Assembly (NCBI GenBank): GCA_038503075.1
Contig: JBCAML010000016.1
Span: 1,511,706-1,575,705 of the forward strand
Direction of reading: 5' to 3'
From: Gyromitra esculenta
Taxonomy: Eukaryota > Ascomycota > Pezizomycetes > Pezizales > Discinaceae
DNA length: 64,000 bases
In this document: positions 1-10,385 of the stretch, piece after piece
How positions within the stretch are numbered: position 1 is the stretch's first letter
Layout: every line of letters starts with the position of its first letter
Made by a program: the position numbers and the translations under genes
The notes under the pieces: model-generated
What the model was told of the DNA's origin: nothing
The model's input: the letters and a program-made list of their open reading frames with translations, nothing else
The model's database searches: none

Positions 1-2211
1 ATCACTCCTGATTTCACTCTGCCTCCATCGTTCTGGGCACATCTGCCTAAACAAGTTGAGATCACTGTCCATGATGCCAGTATTAATCGAGATTCTCCTC
101 CACCTCCATCGGTCGAAGCACAACAGCCTGAGGTCACTAGACATGATGTTAAAAGTAACGAAAATCTCTCTCTACCCCCGTCTATCGAAAAGCAAAAGAT
201 TGTCGAGAAAAAACCTCAGTCATGCGCTATACCATGGAACATTTCTATGATTCCCTTCCTTACCGACCCTCCATTTGAAGAGAACCGATCCCTTTGGATT
301 CCTGAAATTCCGACCCAAATTACGACCTCTCAGATTTACTCTCATATATGTGGCGGAGCGGTGGAACGTGTTGAACCCACCCCACCCAGGCTTAATAATA
401 GCTACGGTATTTCGATCACTTTCATTGAGCGGTCTGCCGCCCAGAAATATCTGAATTACGCTCTTAGCCCTCAGGGAAAGGCGACATTCCCGGGTTCTGG
501 CTTCTGGAAGCACGATATACTTTGGAATCCACGCCCTTTACCGATGCACTTCAAGGTTACGGTCATGGCTCGAGATCCTTGCGTCAAAGCGAGAAGATGC
601 TTAATCGTCAGAGGCTTCCCCGTTGAGCTCGTATCTATTGAAGCTTTCGTAGCGAAACTTGGTAAGCTAGGGGGGAATTTTTCCAAATTCCCTCGGGTGC
701 TGAAAATTCGTATAAATCCAGAGGGCAGAGAAGCAACGATACACGCGGAGAGGATTTGTTGTGCAGTTCAGCTCATGGAAGCCAAGATTTGCGGCAGATG
801 GGGCGAAGAGTTCGATCACAGCACTCTTGAGTTTGGAAAAGACGAATGTGACCGGCCCGTTCCTGGGACTTACAGAGATTCGTTTGGAAAAATTGAGGAT
901 GCGGCTACGCCTATGGCACCGCCAGAGGCTCAGACGAGCACAGATATTGCAGACCAGAAGGATCCTCAATACAAACTCTACAGATCTCACAAGCATTTCC
1001 CAAGGATGCGAGCTCTTTACATCTCGACACTTCCAAGCAGCACAACTATCTCCGACTTAGTAGCTCAGGTCCACGGGGGACCACTGGAACGAGTTACTCT
1101 AACTAAGAGAGAAAGTGGAATGCTCACGGGCTCCATAACCTTTGTCCATCATTCATCAGCTCGAGCCTGGTACGAGCATACCATGACCCCAGCTGGGAGG
1201 ATCAGATTTCAGGGTGCAGTTTGGGACTGGCGTGTTCGCTGGGAAACGTCAATCCGGCCAATTGGGCGGGACATGTGGCACAGTATTATGAACCCTTCCA
1301 CGAGAGCAAGGAGAGGGTTTGTTATAAAGAACATTTCCAGCCACCAAGATATCACTATCGAGTCACTCAAGAAGGATGTTCTATCACAAAGCAACAAAAT
1401 GATCTCTTTTGAAAAGTTTGAGATCGACCTCAAGAAACATGAAGCCAGAATCATCATGGCAAGCATCGGATCCGCAATGGGGGGGATCACTGCAATTAAA
1501 CGCCTCCAAAAATACAAAGGCTGCAGGATCGAATTTCTAAAAGACGAGTGTGAAAATCCCATACCACTTCCCAACGCTGTTAAGGAAAATCAAGCGACCA
1601 CAGCCAACAACATCACTGTTCTCACACCAGGAATTGTTCAGCCAGTCTGCTACAATAAGACTCTATACATTAGAGACCTTCCCGGCTTAACAACACTTCA
1701 GCAACTCTCCGCTAGGATTCGTGGTGGTGCACTAGACAGCCTACGACTCCAGCAATACCGTAGAGTGAGCGGTTGCTCGGTATTCATCACCTTCCTAGAC
1801 AATTACGCTGCAGAAAATTATCTTAAATACGCCAGCAGTACCACCCCAAAGATGGATATAGTTTGGGGAAGAGATGCCGTCAGATCGAGCGAGACCATCG
1901 ATAAATATGCGAGACGAGTCTTGATTATACGCGATTTCCCGAGCGGTGCCAGGGAAGCCAGCCTTAAGTATATTATTCAGAATGCTGTTAAACACGCTGC
2001 ATGGCTACTAAAGATGGATCAAAAGAACATCATAGAGAGTATCAGCATCAAAGGAAAGGAGGAGATAAGGTTAGTCTTGATGGGCATCAGGCTAGCCGTT
2101 AAAACAAAGGGAGAGCTTCCAAAGGTCTGGAGTGTTGAGTATGGGCGGGATGAGTGTGAAGGTCCGTTGTCGGAAATTGGTCCAGCCGTAGCCGTTACTT
2201 ATTGGGAGTAG
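1..2211 (+). CDS. RRM-like repeat protein, 5'-truncated by window edge
   Basis: The reading frame is open from base 1 to the TAG at 2209-2211 (736 residues), so the gene starts left of the window; the first in-window ATG (247) is internal. After a Pro/Ser-rich N-terminal part come three copies of one module of about 180 residues, at roughly residues 96-285, 337-520 and 553-720. Each copy opens with a strand like RSLWIPEIP, RALYISTLP or KTLYIRDLP, followed by a GG(A/P)xE/D segment. A second RRM-like half follows, with strands such as RRCLIVRGFP, RRGFVIKNIS and RRVLIIRDFP. Each ends in a signature GKDECDRP, LKDECENP or GRDECEGP. The half-modules look like degenerate RNA-recognition motifs, and the closing signature recalls the end of RRMs in fungal Nrd1-type proteins. 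RNA binding is inference; canonical RNP1 aromatics are not evident. No intron is needed in the visible part. Confidence 0.75.
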   Translation: MTPDFTLPPSFWAHLPKQVEITVHDASINRDSPPPPSVEAQQPEVTRHDVKSNENLSLPPSIEKQKIVEKKPQSCAIPWNISMIPFLTDPPFEENRSLWIPEIPTQITTSQIYSHICGGAVERVEPTPPRLNNSYGISITFIERSAAQKYLNYALSPQGKATFPGSGFWKHDILWNPRPLPMHFKVTVMARDPCVKARRCLIVRGFPVELVSIEAFVAKLGKLGGNFSKFPRVLKIRINPEGREATIHAERICCAVQLMEAKICGRWGEEFDHSTLEFGKDECDRPVPGTYRDSFGKIEDAATPMAPPEAQTSTDIADQKDPQYKLYRSHKHFPRMRALYISTLPSSTTISDLVAQVHGGPLERVTLTKRESGMLTGSITFVHHSSARAWYEHTMTPAGRIRFQGAVWDWRVRWETSIRPIGRDMWHSIMNPSTRARRGFVIKNISSHQDITIESLKKDVLSQSNKMISFEKFEIDLKKHEARIIMASIGSAMGGITAIKRLQKYKGCRIEFLKDECENPIPLPNAVKENQATTANNITVLTPGIVQPVCYNKTLYIRDLPGLTTLQQLSARIRGGALDSLRLQQYRRVSGCSVFITFLDNYAAENYLKYASSTTPKMDIVWGRDAVRSSETIDKYARRVLIIRDFPSGAREASLKYIIQNAVKHAAWLLKMDQKNIIESISIKGKEEIRLVLMGIRLAVKTKGELPKVWSVEYGRDECEGPLSEIGPAVAVTYWE

Positions 2212-3093
2212 CTTGTATGGCTGGTTTTGTCGGCTGATATCATGTTGGATGGTTTCTTTTTGCGAATATGTTTCGATCGTTTTGTTTCCCATTTCTCTAC
2301 TCTTTACTCGATTTCATTGGGAATCTACATATGTACGTGTGCTCTATAGCCCCACTATGTCGAAGTTTATCATTTAGCTTTAGATGCTAGATGATAGATG
2401 GGAGAAACTACATGTAGTAAAATCGATATCATTTTTGTACACTTTTGTATAAAAGTCTGTCTGAATAAACGATTTACTCATGGGCTCTTGGTGTAGCTAA
2501 GAAAATGTCATCGAAGCTATAGAAGCATGAACTTGTCTTGGGAGACAATCTTCGACGATGCCCAGTTTGCTCGCATTTGAGGATATATACCACCAACACA
2601 CCTACATGCGTCGTCATCCATGTCTCGAAATACAAATACTATTGGAGTGAATTTCTCACGTCCAGGAACCAAAAAGTAACTCTTAGCCCCAGGAGCTGGA
2701 TGTCTACTTCAGGCTTGACGCAAGTGGCCCTGTAGCCTACCTAATCTAGTATATCCAACACTCGAGGATAAGCGTTTGGTATCTTAGATCACAGCTAGCA
2801 AGACTCATACATGACATATCTCGGCACAATCCTTAGACCAGGTAATTGCGAGAAAAGCATTCATCAAGATTAGCCCCAGTTCTATTTTTGAGACCTACAA
2901 TTAAGAAATATCAGTATTAAAAACTAAGGCCGACAATACAATAGCGGTTAAAGGGCCATCGTTCACTACCTCCTAGTCGAAGGATTCAAACTAAACGACG
3001 GTTCTCGGTCACAGTAACATCAATGCTTTTTAACATAATAGAATCAACGCCATGAAGTTCGTACCAGAAACACTTCTCTTGTACTTGTAACGA
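2212..3093. other. intergenic, 3' flank of RRM-like gene
   Basis: No supported gene. It follows the stop of the RRM-like gene and meets the 3' end of the minus-strand small secreted gene, so the two genes are convergent. One TACATGTA palindrome lies at 2409-2416. Confidence 0.5.
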
Positions 3094-3695
3094 CTACTTC
3101 TTTAACTCTGAACCCGCAATAACCGTCTTGCAGAAACCATTTCGCATAGGGTCCTTCATGATCGGGTTTGCCTGGTTGACGCAAGAGTATCCCGTACAGC
3201 ATCTATAAAAGACGTTACAAGCTTCCTCGAGATTACGACAACCTATAATTAGAATCCCAATCAGCAATAGTCCACATCCTGGCAAACCCTAATGTTGCCG
3301 CTCTCCAACATAATTGTCTCCTAAAACTCACTCATTTCAAAAAGTCCATCTGGGATTTGAAAAGCTGATCCTTCTCTATCTTCGGATTGCCTGGTCCTAA
3401 CCCTATAATTGATATCTATGGTAGGGATAATTAGCACGACATCACCGAGTAGCTGCAGGGCTTACATTTCAATGAAAGTACAGTGATGTGGGCTCAGGCT
3501 TCTATTAGAGAGTAGGTTTAAAGGAGATTAACTGATATTCGGATTTTGATAGGAAAGCAGCAAACCTTTATTGATAGAACTTCGATCAGTTTTATCGCCT
3601 TGTGATATATAGGGAGCAGCAGCAACAAGGAAGATAAGGCAATAGAAGATAGTGAATATAGGGATTGAAACGAGAGTATTCAGATGAAGTTTCAT
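3094..3695 (-). CDS. small secreted cysteine-rich protein, knottin-like (2 exons)
   Basis: Assembled on the minus strand. Exon 1 is 3695-3566: ATG plus a basic-hydrophobic signal peptide of about 27 residues (MKLHLNT..., core rich in I/F/L/V, ending VAAAP). Exon 2 is 3242-3094. Phase fits exactly (phase 1, creating a Gly), giving 92 residues. The mature part carries exactly six cysteines, C45, C52, C58, C59, C64 and C81, in the order C-x6-C-x5-CC-x4-C-x16-C. This is the cysteine framework of inhibitor-cystine-knot (knottin) peptides. A TAAATA box lies about 25 nt upstream of the ATG, and a CTGAT branch-like site lies before the TTATAG acceptor. Odd points: the intron is long (323 nt) and its GTTTGC donor is weak; a second phase-1 donor (GTTAAT) a little downstream is also possible. 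Such fungal peptides can be effectors, inhibitors or antimicrobials; the role here is unknown. Confidence 0.6.
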
Positions 3696-6600
3696 CCTCG
3701 CTGATCGTATCCAAGGCTATTTATCAAGTGTAACTAAACCCAGAAGCAGCGAGCTGACACTCAAGCTCTGCAGCCAAGAGAAAAATTACCGAATCAAAAT
3801 GCAGCGGAAGTGCCCAGGATATGCCAAAGTCGAAATAGGGGAGAGGAGTTCGAAAGGCTGCAGGTGATGATACGCCGCAGTACAGCCGGAGAAACGTTCC
3901 GTTGACTAATCGCATCGTCATCACGAGTTGATGTTACTGGGCAACTGGTTCCAGCTTCCACGTGACTATGGTCATCTACATACATGTACATACATGTATT
4001 TTCGTTTCTTTGCTAATATATCAAGTACATGTAGTTGCTCTCCTCTTAGTTTATACATTGACCCAACCACAATTCTTTTGAAACAAATGGATATACATAG
4101 AAGGCAGAAGGTTCCGACATATAAACAGTATAATCTTCTAGGCACTTTCATTGAAGCCCACATCCTCTCCATGAGTTGTGACACAAAGTCTTGTCACCAC
4201 CTGTACTTGTAGGATAGATTCAGTATGTCTCTGTATCTCTCCCAACGGCAAATGCTAACGGCACATTCAATGCTACAGGTTTCTTCGAGTCTATAACTAA
4301 ACGGATTGTCATAGCGCTTCTAGGTAAACCCACCTCTAAAGGGTATATTAGCATTTAAACGGTACTACCTATTTACGCCTTACATTTTCCCCTGCATTTG
4401 TGGCGAAGGAGGTATTTCTTCGTTCAATTAATACAAAGGGAGTACATATTGTTAATAGCCACCCGCCCAAACAATTTCTGAATAGTATATCGCATGTAGT
4501 TAGTTATCCTCGCATAAACTATCGTCTTCTCCTTCGCCTTCTCGAACTTGAAGAAGGCTATATTGAGACGCCGAGATTAACCAAGCGATCAACAGATGAT
4601 GTGATAACCCTCCCAATTTCAAAGAATATTCAAACCTCAATTCTATCCTTGCGATAACATCACGTGTACTTGCCTTACCTTCATGAGTGGTCATGTTTAT
4701 ATTCCAGTGTAGGTGGACGTTGACACGACTGCCAAGCCACTTTCCAGACACCGACTTCATCACTGCTAAACTCACAACTATAAGGTAGCACACGTAGCTA
4801 TTCTTCAGAGTTTTCTATTATATACTTTGCGCCAGAACCACCCTAACACGGTAGTATACTAGGCACATGTAATTATAACTCAAAATTAACAAACGTTTCA
4901 CCAATCTGCTAGAAACTCTTGGGCGGATCGGTACCAGGTATTTTTTACGGCTCAGTTTGTCTCCAAGCATGTTATAAAGTGACACGAATACGTGTAACAC
5001 GATTTATACTTCACGGTTGTATTGTCAATACCTTTCAAGACAAAAGCTAGATCTCGACCCCTTCTCTTCATCGTGTACCACAAGGCAAGTGATTCTCCAT
5101 AAAAGCAGCCCCCCACTAGCAATAGTTTCAATATCTTTCTTTTTGTCTCCAAGTAGGTCCACTTCCCAGAGAGATCATCAAGCTACCCACTGATAGCCAA
5201 AAGCGGCGTAGTTAAAGGAAATAAAAGTCCCACACCAATCAACATTACTTTGCGTCCAGCAGTAACCACATCATGTGGAAAAATCTCCAAGACGAAGGAA
5301 AGCATCACTAAAGTAACGGAAAATCCCACGTGGAGTACCACTCTTCAAAATGATAGCCACTGCTATCAATAATCCAATACATGTCACCGGGTGACGGATG
5401 GCAACTTCAATGCAAACGAGTGATTATTGATGATTCTAAAATCTCCAAAGTACGTATGACGCACGCCATGCAGTTCCAAACATAGCAAGACGTTAAAATA
5501 AATATTGCGTACCGGACTACGTTTCTCAAAGGTCCGAGAGTGTTATCTGAGAGCGTGACGTCTTTCGATCAGCTGGCAAAATCGACAAGACCAGCCTGGG
5601 ATTAATTCCACCAGTTAGTGTGTAGCATTTGAGACATAAATGACCGGGTTTATAATTCGTTGTGTTCAACGTCTGCCCTTACTTCTGTTTTTGCTACACA
5701 CAAAAAAAAAAAATTCCCCCTCCCCAATGAACCCCAAAAAGCACATACTATCGACTTGTTCCTGGTTTTCCAGGGCTCTGGGTACGTTTATGTTCGTCGC
5801 GCATGATGCGTAGGCTTCATCAGAATATTCCATTTTATAACCTTAACGTGACCCAAAGCATCCAAGTTTGCAGATTACCATCCAGTGCCTGTAGCAAACA
5901 AACACTGCGGTACATCCCAAACCGCGCTCAGACCTCGATTCTCTTGGCAACCTCTGTTTTCAGGGTTAGGGATTCTTCTCGGGGGGCTAGGCACGCGTAA
6001 GTTACCGAATTCCCCCCCTTACAATAGTGTTCCTGAAGCGCCCGAAGCGAGCTCAGCGGACAGCCCGACGGAAGGCCGAGACTCCCGTTCATATTCCTCC
6101 CCCCTATTAATCAATTTATTCTGAATTCGACCTCCTGCGTTAGTTTTTATCCCACTAACGCTGCTGTGGATGCGCGGGAACATACATGAAATGGAAGGGG
6201 AAGAGGGAGAGGGGGAAAGGAGGGAAAAAAAAAACCTCTACCCCGACGGAATTGAAACAGCCACTTTTTTAAATTTCTCTCGGTTGCCAAGACTGGCGGC
6301 AGACGGCTCAGAAGCTACCTAGAGTTGCCTACCTACCTATCGTGAACTCGACCACAGGAACCCACAGTCATCTCTCTTCGAGTCTCAATCACCTATCATT
6401 TCGAATGCCCCTCTAGTTCATCTCTATTTCTGTGTCTTGCCGATGATCAATGAGTAGTGCCGCCCCCTTGCTAGTAATGAAAGGTCGCCGTTTTCAGGGT
6501 CTGGAATCGAAATTGAGAGCAAGCAGCGGAATAACAAGACTGCAGTTTGCTTAGGAAGCACTGTCGCTAAATAAAGGTAAGCTTTTGTTGAGAATGAGCT

Positions 6601-7362
6601 CTAGGCTTGCGATTATCATTTTTTTGGTAGGGATGTACCAAAAAGTAAAAAAAATGAACTTCTTTTTTCTCTTTCCCCCAAACCTCTTCAGGCGCTAAGA
6701 CAGCTGCTGCATTTATGCCGTACTCAAGTGCAGTACCCCTCATTTTCATGTAAACACTCGCCAGCTGAATTATTAGTTCTAAAAAAAACGACGATCGGTA
6801 CCGTAATATAAACTCGTCGATGATATTCCAGATAGAAATATGTGAATGCCAAAAACCCCGCTAACTAACTATTTACCAAGAAAGGCAAAGACAAACAAAC
6901 CCCTATCATAGATTTATCACGCATGCAGTCGTATATTCGGAAATTTCACCTTCCTTAATCGATCCATCTCCAAAACAACCAAAGATTTCTTGCCTACTCC
7001 CAGCCCCCCCAAAATGAAGTCACCGACTATCCCAACTCCGATAATCGCATACAGTGAAATTTTCGCCCCCCTAATGAAATATAAAGAAAGAAATGACTTT
7101 TCGGCTTTTGATGATGAAATGAAGATGGAAAAAAAAAGAACCAATCCCTCAACTACTCCAAGAAGAAACAAATATAACGCCAGATTTTCCCATGATACAA
7201 ACGAGATAGTGAAAGAGAAATAATTGCGAAAGCCATCAACATATGAAAATAATCATGCAAGGAAAAATTTTGACCGCCATGCCGTGCCAATGCTGTGTCG
7301 CTTCGTATGTAAATGTTCAACATCGGAAAAAGAAAAAGAAAAAGAAAAAAAGACTTTTGTTT
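3696..7362. other. gene-free stretch between two minus-strand genes
   Basis: I see no convincing gene in 3.7 kb. Only short unrelated frames occur, none with a domain, signal peptide or good splice partners. Three TACATGTA palindromes sit at 3981-3988, 3991-3998 and 4026-4033. Homopolymer A and C tracts occur near 5700 and 6220. The part nearest 7362 is the 3' flank of the zinc-finger gene. Confidence 0.5.
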
Positions 7363-9250
7363 TTATCGGACCACGATCCGGAGAGGCTTGAACTTTGCAC
7401 CAACGGCCCGACATTCGCCACAGCTGCCCCGTTTGCCAGAATTGTAGGCACAATCGGCGCAGAAACCAGACATGCACTCCGTGCACGCAAACGACTCACT
7501 GATCGGAGAAAGATTATCGCAGGTAGCGCACATAAGCTTCCGATTAGACGGAGAGTGCATTGACTGCCTTGAAGAAGGTGGTGATGCGGTGAGGAGCGCA
7601 GGTGCATGTGAGGAGGAGGCCGTAGTAGGCGGAGACGGAGGCGCCTGCTGTGCGAATGTTAGAGGGGATGAGAAGCACATAGAGAGGGGAGGGAGGCGGA
7701 CAGGAGCATCGTTATTGTCGTGGATATGGTGGTAGACACGAAGATTGCAATCGCGGTCTTCGACTTCGACTACAGCACGAGTGGTAGCAGCTTCGATGAG
7801 TTCATCCCAACGGGATGCAGCGAGAGATGATTGGCGACTTCCATATACGGAGCTGTCATTGCTATCACCATAAGGATGGTTTTGACGCTTTCGTTTTGAG
7901 GAGGCGGAGCGATGATGATCGTGATTAATGAAGCTCAGATCTTTAAGCAGTGGCGAATTGAGCTCCCGAATGGTACGAGGAAAGAGAGAATATTGGCCTC
8001 GTCCTCGCCGTTCGTCATCTTCAGTTTCCTGAATAGTCCAAAAATCAAATATATCAGCAATGTCCAAGCGAACCAATAGCAATGCCTTCAGTTTAATATG
8101 AAACATGTTCCTGGCTACTTAGTTTTCTACTAAGAAAAACTAGCCAATCGAACTGATATCTAGCGAGCTTACTTCAGGAGCTATCAGAATTCAGGAACTC
8201 GCCAGAAATTTCCACTTCTTAGGTTAATAATAACGAATGGCAACGTCCTACAATGGTTTTGGTATAACGGATGATAGCCAATGTAGCAAGAATTCACGAT
8301 AGCTCCTGAAGTTGCTGCAGATCTAGATCGTGGAGAGGGGAATGACGAATATACAGATGAAAGCCAGGCAAACTCACTGTTCCACTTCGTTCTTCGTGAC
8401 TATCGCCCATATCCTCGTCGTCCATAAAGGAGTCATCATCATCCTCATGGCCCATGTCGGACATGGCAGGGGGAAACCTTGACTGAAAGTTTGTTGGGTT
8501 GTTTGATAAAGAAATTGACTGCAGGGTTTCCGATTCGTTCGCTGATGAAGGAGGCGACATTCCATCCAAGTACTGGTCGTCTTCGTGCTTTTGCATAGCT
8601 ACATGTCGTCATCAGTAAACGGTGATTGATAACCTATGATCGGCAAATTTTTGCGAATCCGCTAAATGGAAAAACAACTTTAAATATTGCTTCAAAAAGA
8701 ATATGGATAACCTACGTTTTGAAGTTTTTCTATAGCCAGAAGAGAGGGCGGATGGGATAGGTTTCCTCACGATTGGGAAACTGCCAGTTGAAATACCTCC
8801 TCTCGAAGACAAATTGACCATCTTAGCGAAGGTCTCAGCGCTTGCTGGAAGTTTCGGGATCCAGTTATCTGGATGAGCTCGTCGAATGTGTTCGCATATT
8901 GAGCGGTAGGCAAAGTTCTATAATATATCTCGCCTCAAACAAGACCAGCAAGCCTCTCGAGAGAAAATCATTAACACTCTAATTCCTCCAACCAAATCGA
9001 TAACAGCTGCCTTCCGAAGCTCTCTATACGTCCAGAGGTTCCTTCGGCTATTTCAGGCTACTATTTGGGAATTGTTCAGACTCACACCGATGCATTTTTT
9101 CCTGCACACTGATCCATCCGCATTCTGAAGAGGACACACGACTTCGCTGCTGCCTTGTCCGCCTAAAATTCCACCTCCAGTCCCCGAGACTTTTTTCGCA
9201 ACCGTAGTTGGGTTCTTTGAGTTCAATGGTGCTTTCGCCATTACGGGCAT
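7363..9250 (-). CDS. C2H2-type plus RING-like zinc-binding protein (4 exons)
   Basis: Exons: 9250-9086, 8917-8716, 8598-8378 and 8028-7363. The phases match at each junction (0, 1, 0), giving about 417 residues. The N-terminal zinc site is split over intron 1: C39-x9-C49 (CPLQNADGSVC) pairs with H65-x4-H70 in the conserved block YRSICEHIRRAHP...WIPKLPAS. That block is typical of a conserved ascomycete protein family of unknown role. A Ser/Asp-rich middle is followed by a C-terminal domain with eight cysteines at about 363, 366, 378, 381, 386, 389, 399 and 402 (CxxC...CxxC...CxxC...CxxC), ending VGAKFKPL. This is a RING/treble-clef-like arrangement also found in that family. Start: ATG at 9250, with another in frame at 9241. 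The last intron is 343 nt, far longer than its neighbours, and holds an inverted-repeat element; an extra small exon inside it cannot be excluded. Nuclear or ubiquitin-related function is inference. Confidence 0.8.
8171..8312. repeat. fold-back (MITE-like) element inside the last intron of the zinc-finger gene
   Basis: The left arm, bases 8171-8192 (ACTTCAGGAGCTATC then AGAATTC), is repeated inverted at 8290-8312 with one substitution and one single-base indel in about 22 bp. The arms are separated by 97 nt. The whole unit is intronic (intron 8029-8377). No clear target-site duplication is visible. Confidence 0.6.
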
Positions 9251-9906
9251 GGTTGCAGATCAGCGATAGTGGAGGAGGGGGAGATGATTATTGTGGTGGT
9301 TGATGGTGGTAATTTTTGTTGTGGTTGATACTGGCTATTATTTTCGGGAGAGAAGAGTGTTTGGTGGGGGGGGGAGGGTAAAATGTTCACGATGCAATCA
9401 ATTGGGATGTTTGCGTGTGTGGGGTGAGTGTATGGGAGTGTGTGCGAGTGTGGGAGGTGCAGTGTGCGGTGGAAGCAAGGTGTAAAAGAGGCACAGAGGA
9501 AAGAGAAAAGAAATCGGAATCGGGAGAGCAGAAAAGAGTCGAAGAGAAAAGTTCAGGAAATCGGCACAAGAAGAGGAGAAACAGGCCGAAAGTGGGCGAT
9601 AGCTTCCCCCCAAAGCTAGCTCTTTGCGCGGGTTTCTGGTAGTGATTGGTGGAAGCTCCGGGCGCTGGGGGTGACGAGCTGTGCGTGCTTTTCCTTGGCG
9701 GCGGGGGGGGAGATGGACGGAGGGGGGGCGGGTCGCTAAGCTCAGTGCAGTTAGATGGAGCGAGGATGCTGTGGGCAAAATGTAATCGGCAGTTGGCGTC
9801 TGCAAGTTCTTCTCCTTGTGCAAGGTGTGCGCGGGAGAGAGAAGAGGAGAAGCAGAAAAATTTTCAGCGCGAGAGAGAAAGAGACTAAAAGAGCAAGAGA
9901 AAAGAA

Positions 9907-9940
9907 GGAGGGAGGGAGGGAGGGAGGGAGGGAGGGAGGA
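9907..9940. repeat. (GGGA)n microsatellite
   Basis: About eight uninterrupted GGGA units upstream of the minus-strand zinc-finger gene, set in a wider polypurine stretch (9840-9955). Confidence 0.9.
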
Positions 9941-10001
9941 GAGAGATAGAGCTCTATCCCCAAGGAGCTCGCTCACTCACTCACTCGCAAGGGAGAGCTG
10001 T

Positions 10002-10025
10002 TGCTGCTGCTGCTGCTGCTGCTGC
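10002..10025. repeat. (TGC)8 microsatellite
   Basis: Eight perfect TGC units outside any supported coding region. Confidence 0.9.
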
Positions 10026-10304
10026 AGTCAGCAGTCGCACCAAAGTGTCATCAACGGTGCTGTTGCAGTACATGCCCACGAAGGGAAAGAAAAATAAGAG
10101 TGAGCAGAGCTCGCCCAGCTAAACCGAGTAACCAAACCAATCAAACCAACTACATGTAACCAACCAACCACCAACCCACCAGGAACCAGCTACCTCCTCT
10201 GTACCAGAAGCATCATCCCACGAAGCCTAAACATAACACAGCTAGGAGTTCGGGTACATACTCTCATCCCCCCACCTCCTCTTCCCTCCCTCTCCCTGTT
10301 CCTT

Positions 10305-10385
10305 CCATACATACATCCACCCATCCACCCTCCATCCATCCACCATCTATCCATCTATCCATCCATCCATCATCCATCCATCATC
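10305..10385. repeat. imperfect (ATCC)n microsatellite
   Basis: ATCC, CATC and ATCT units continue for about 80 bp, with interruptions. Confidence 0.85.

Noticed and set aside
9398..9976. Minus-strand frame of 192 codons
   Set aside because: It is the translation of GGGA and GA tracts on the other strand, with Ser/Pro/Leu runs and no domain; most likely the leader or promoter of the zinc-finger gene.
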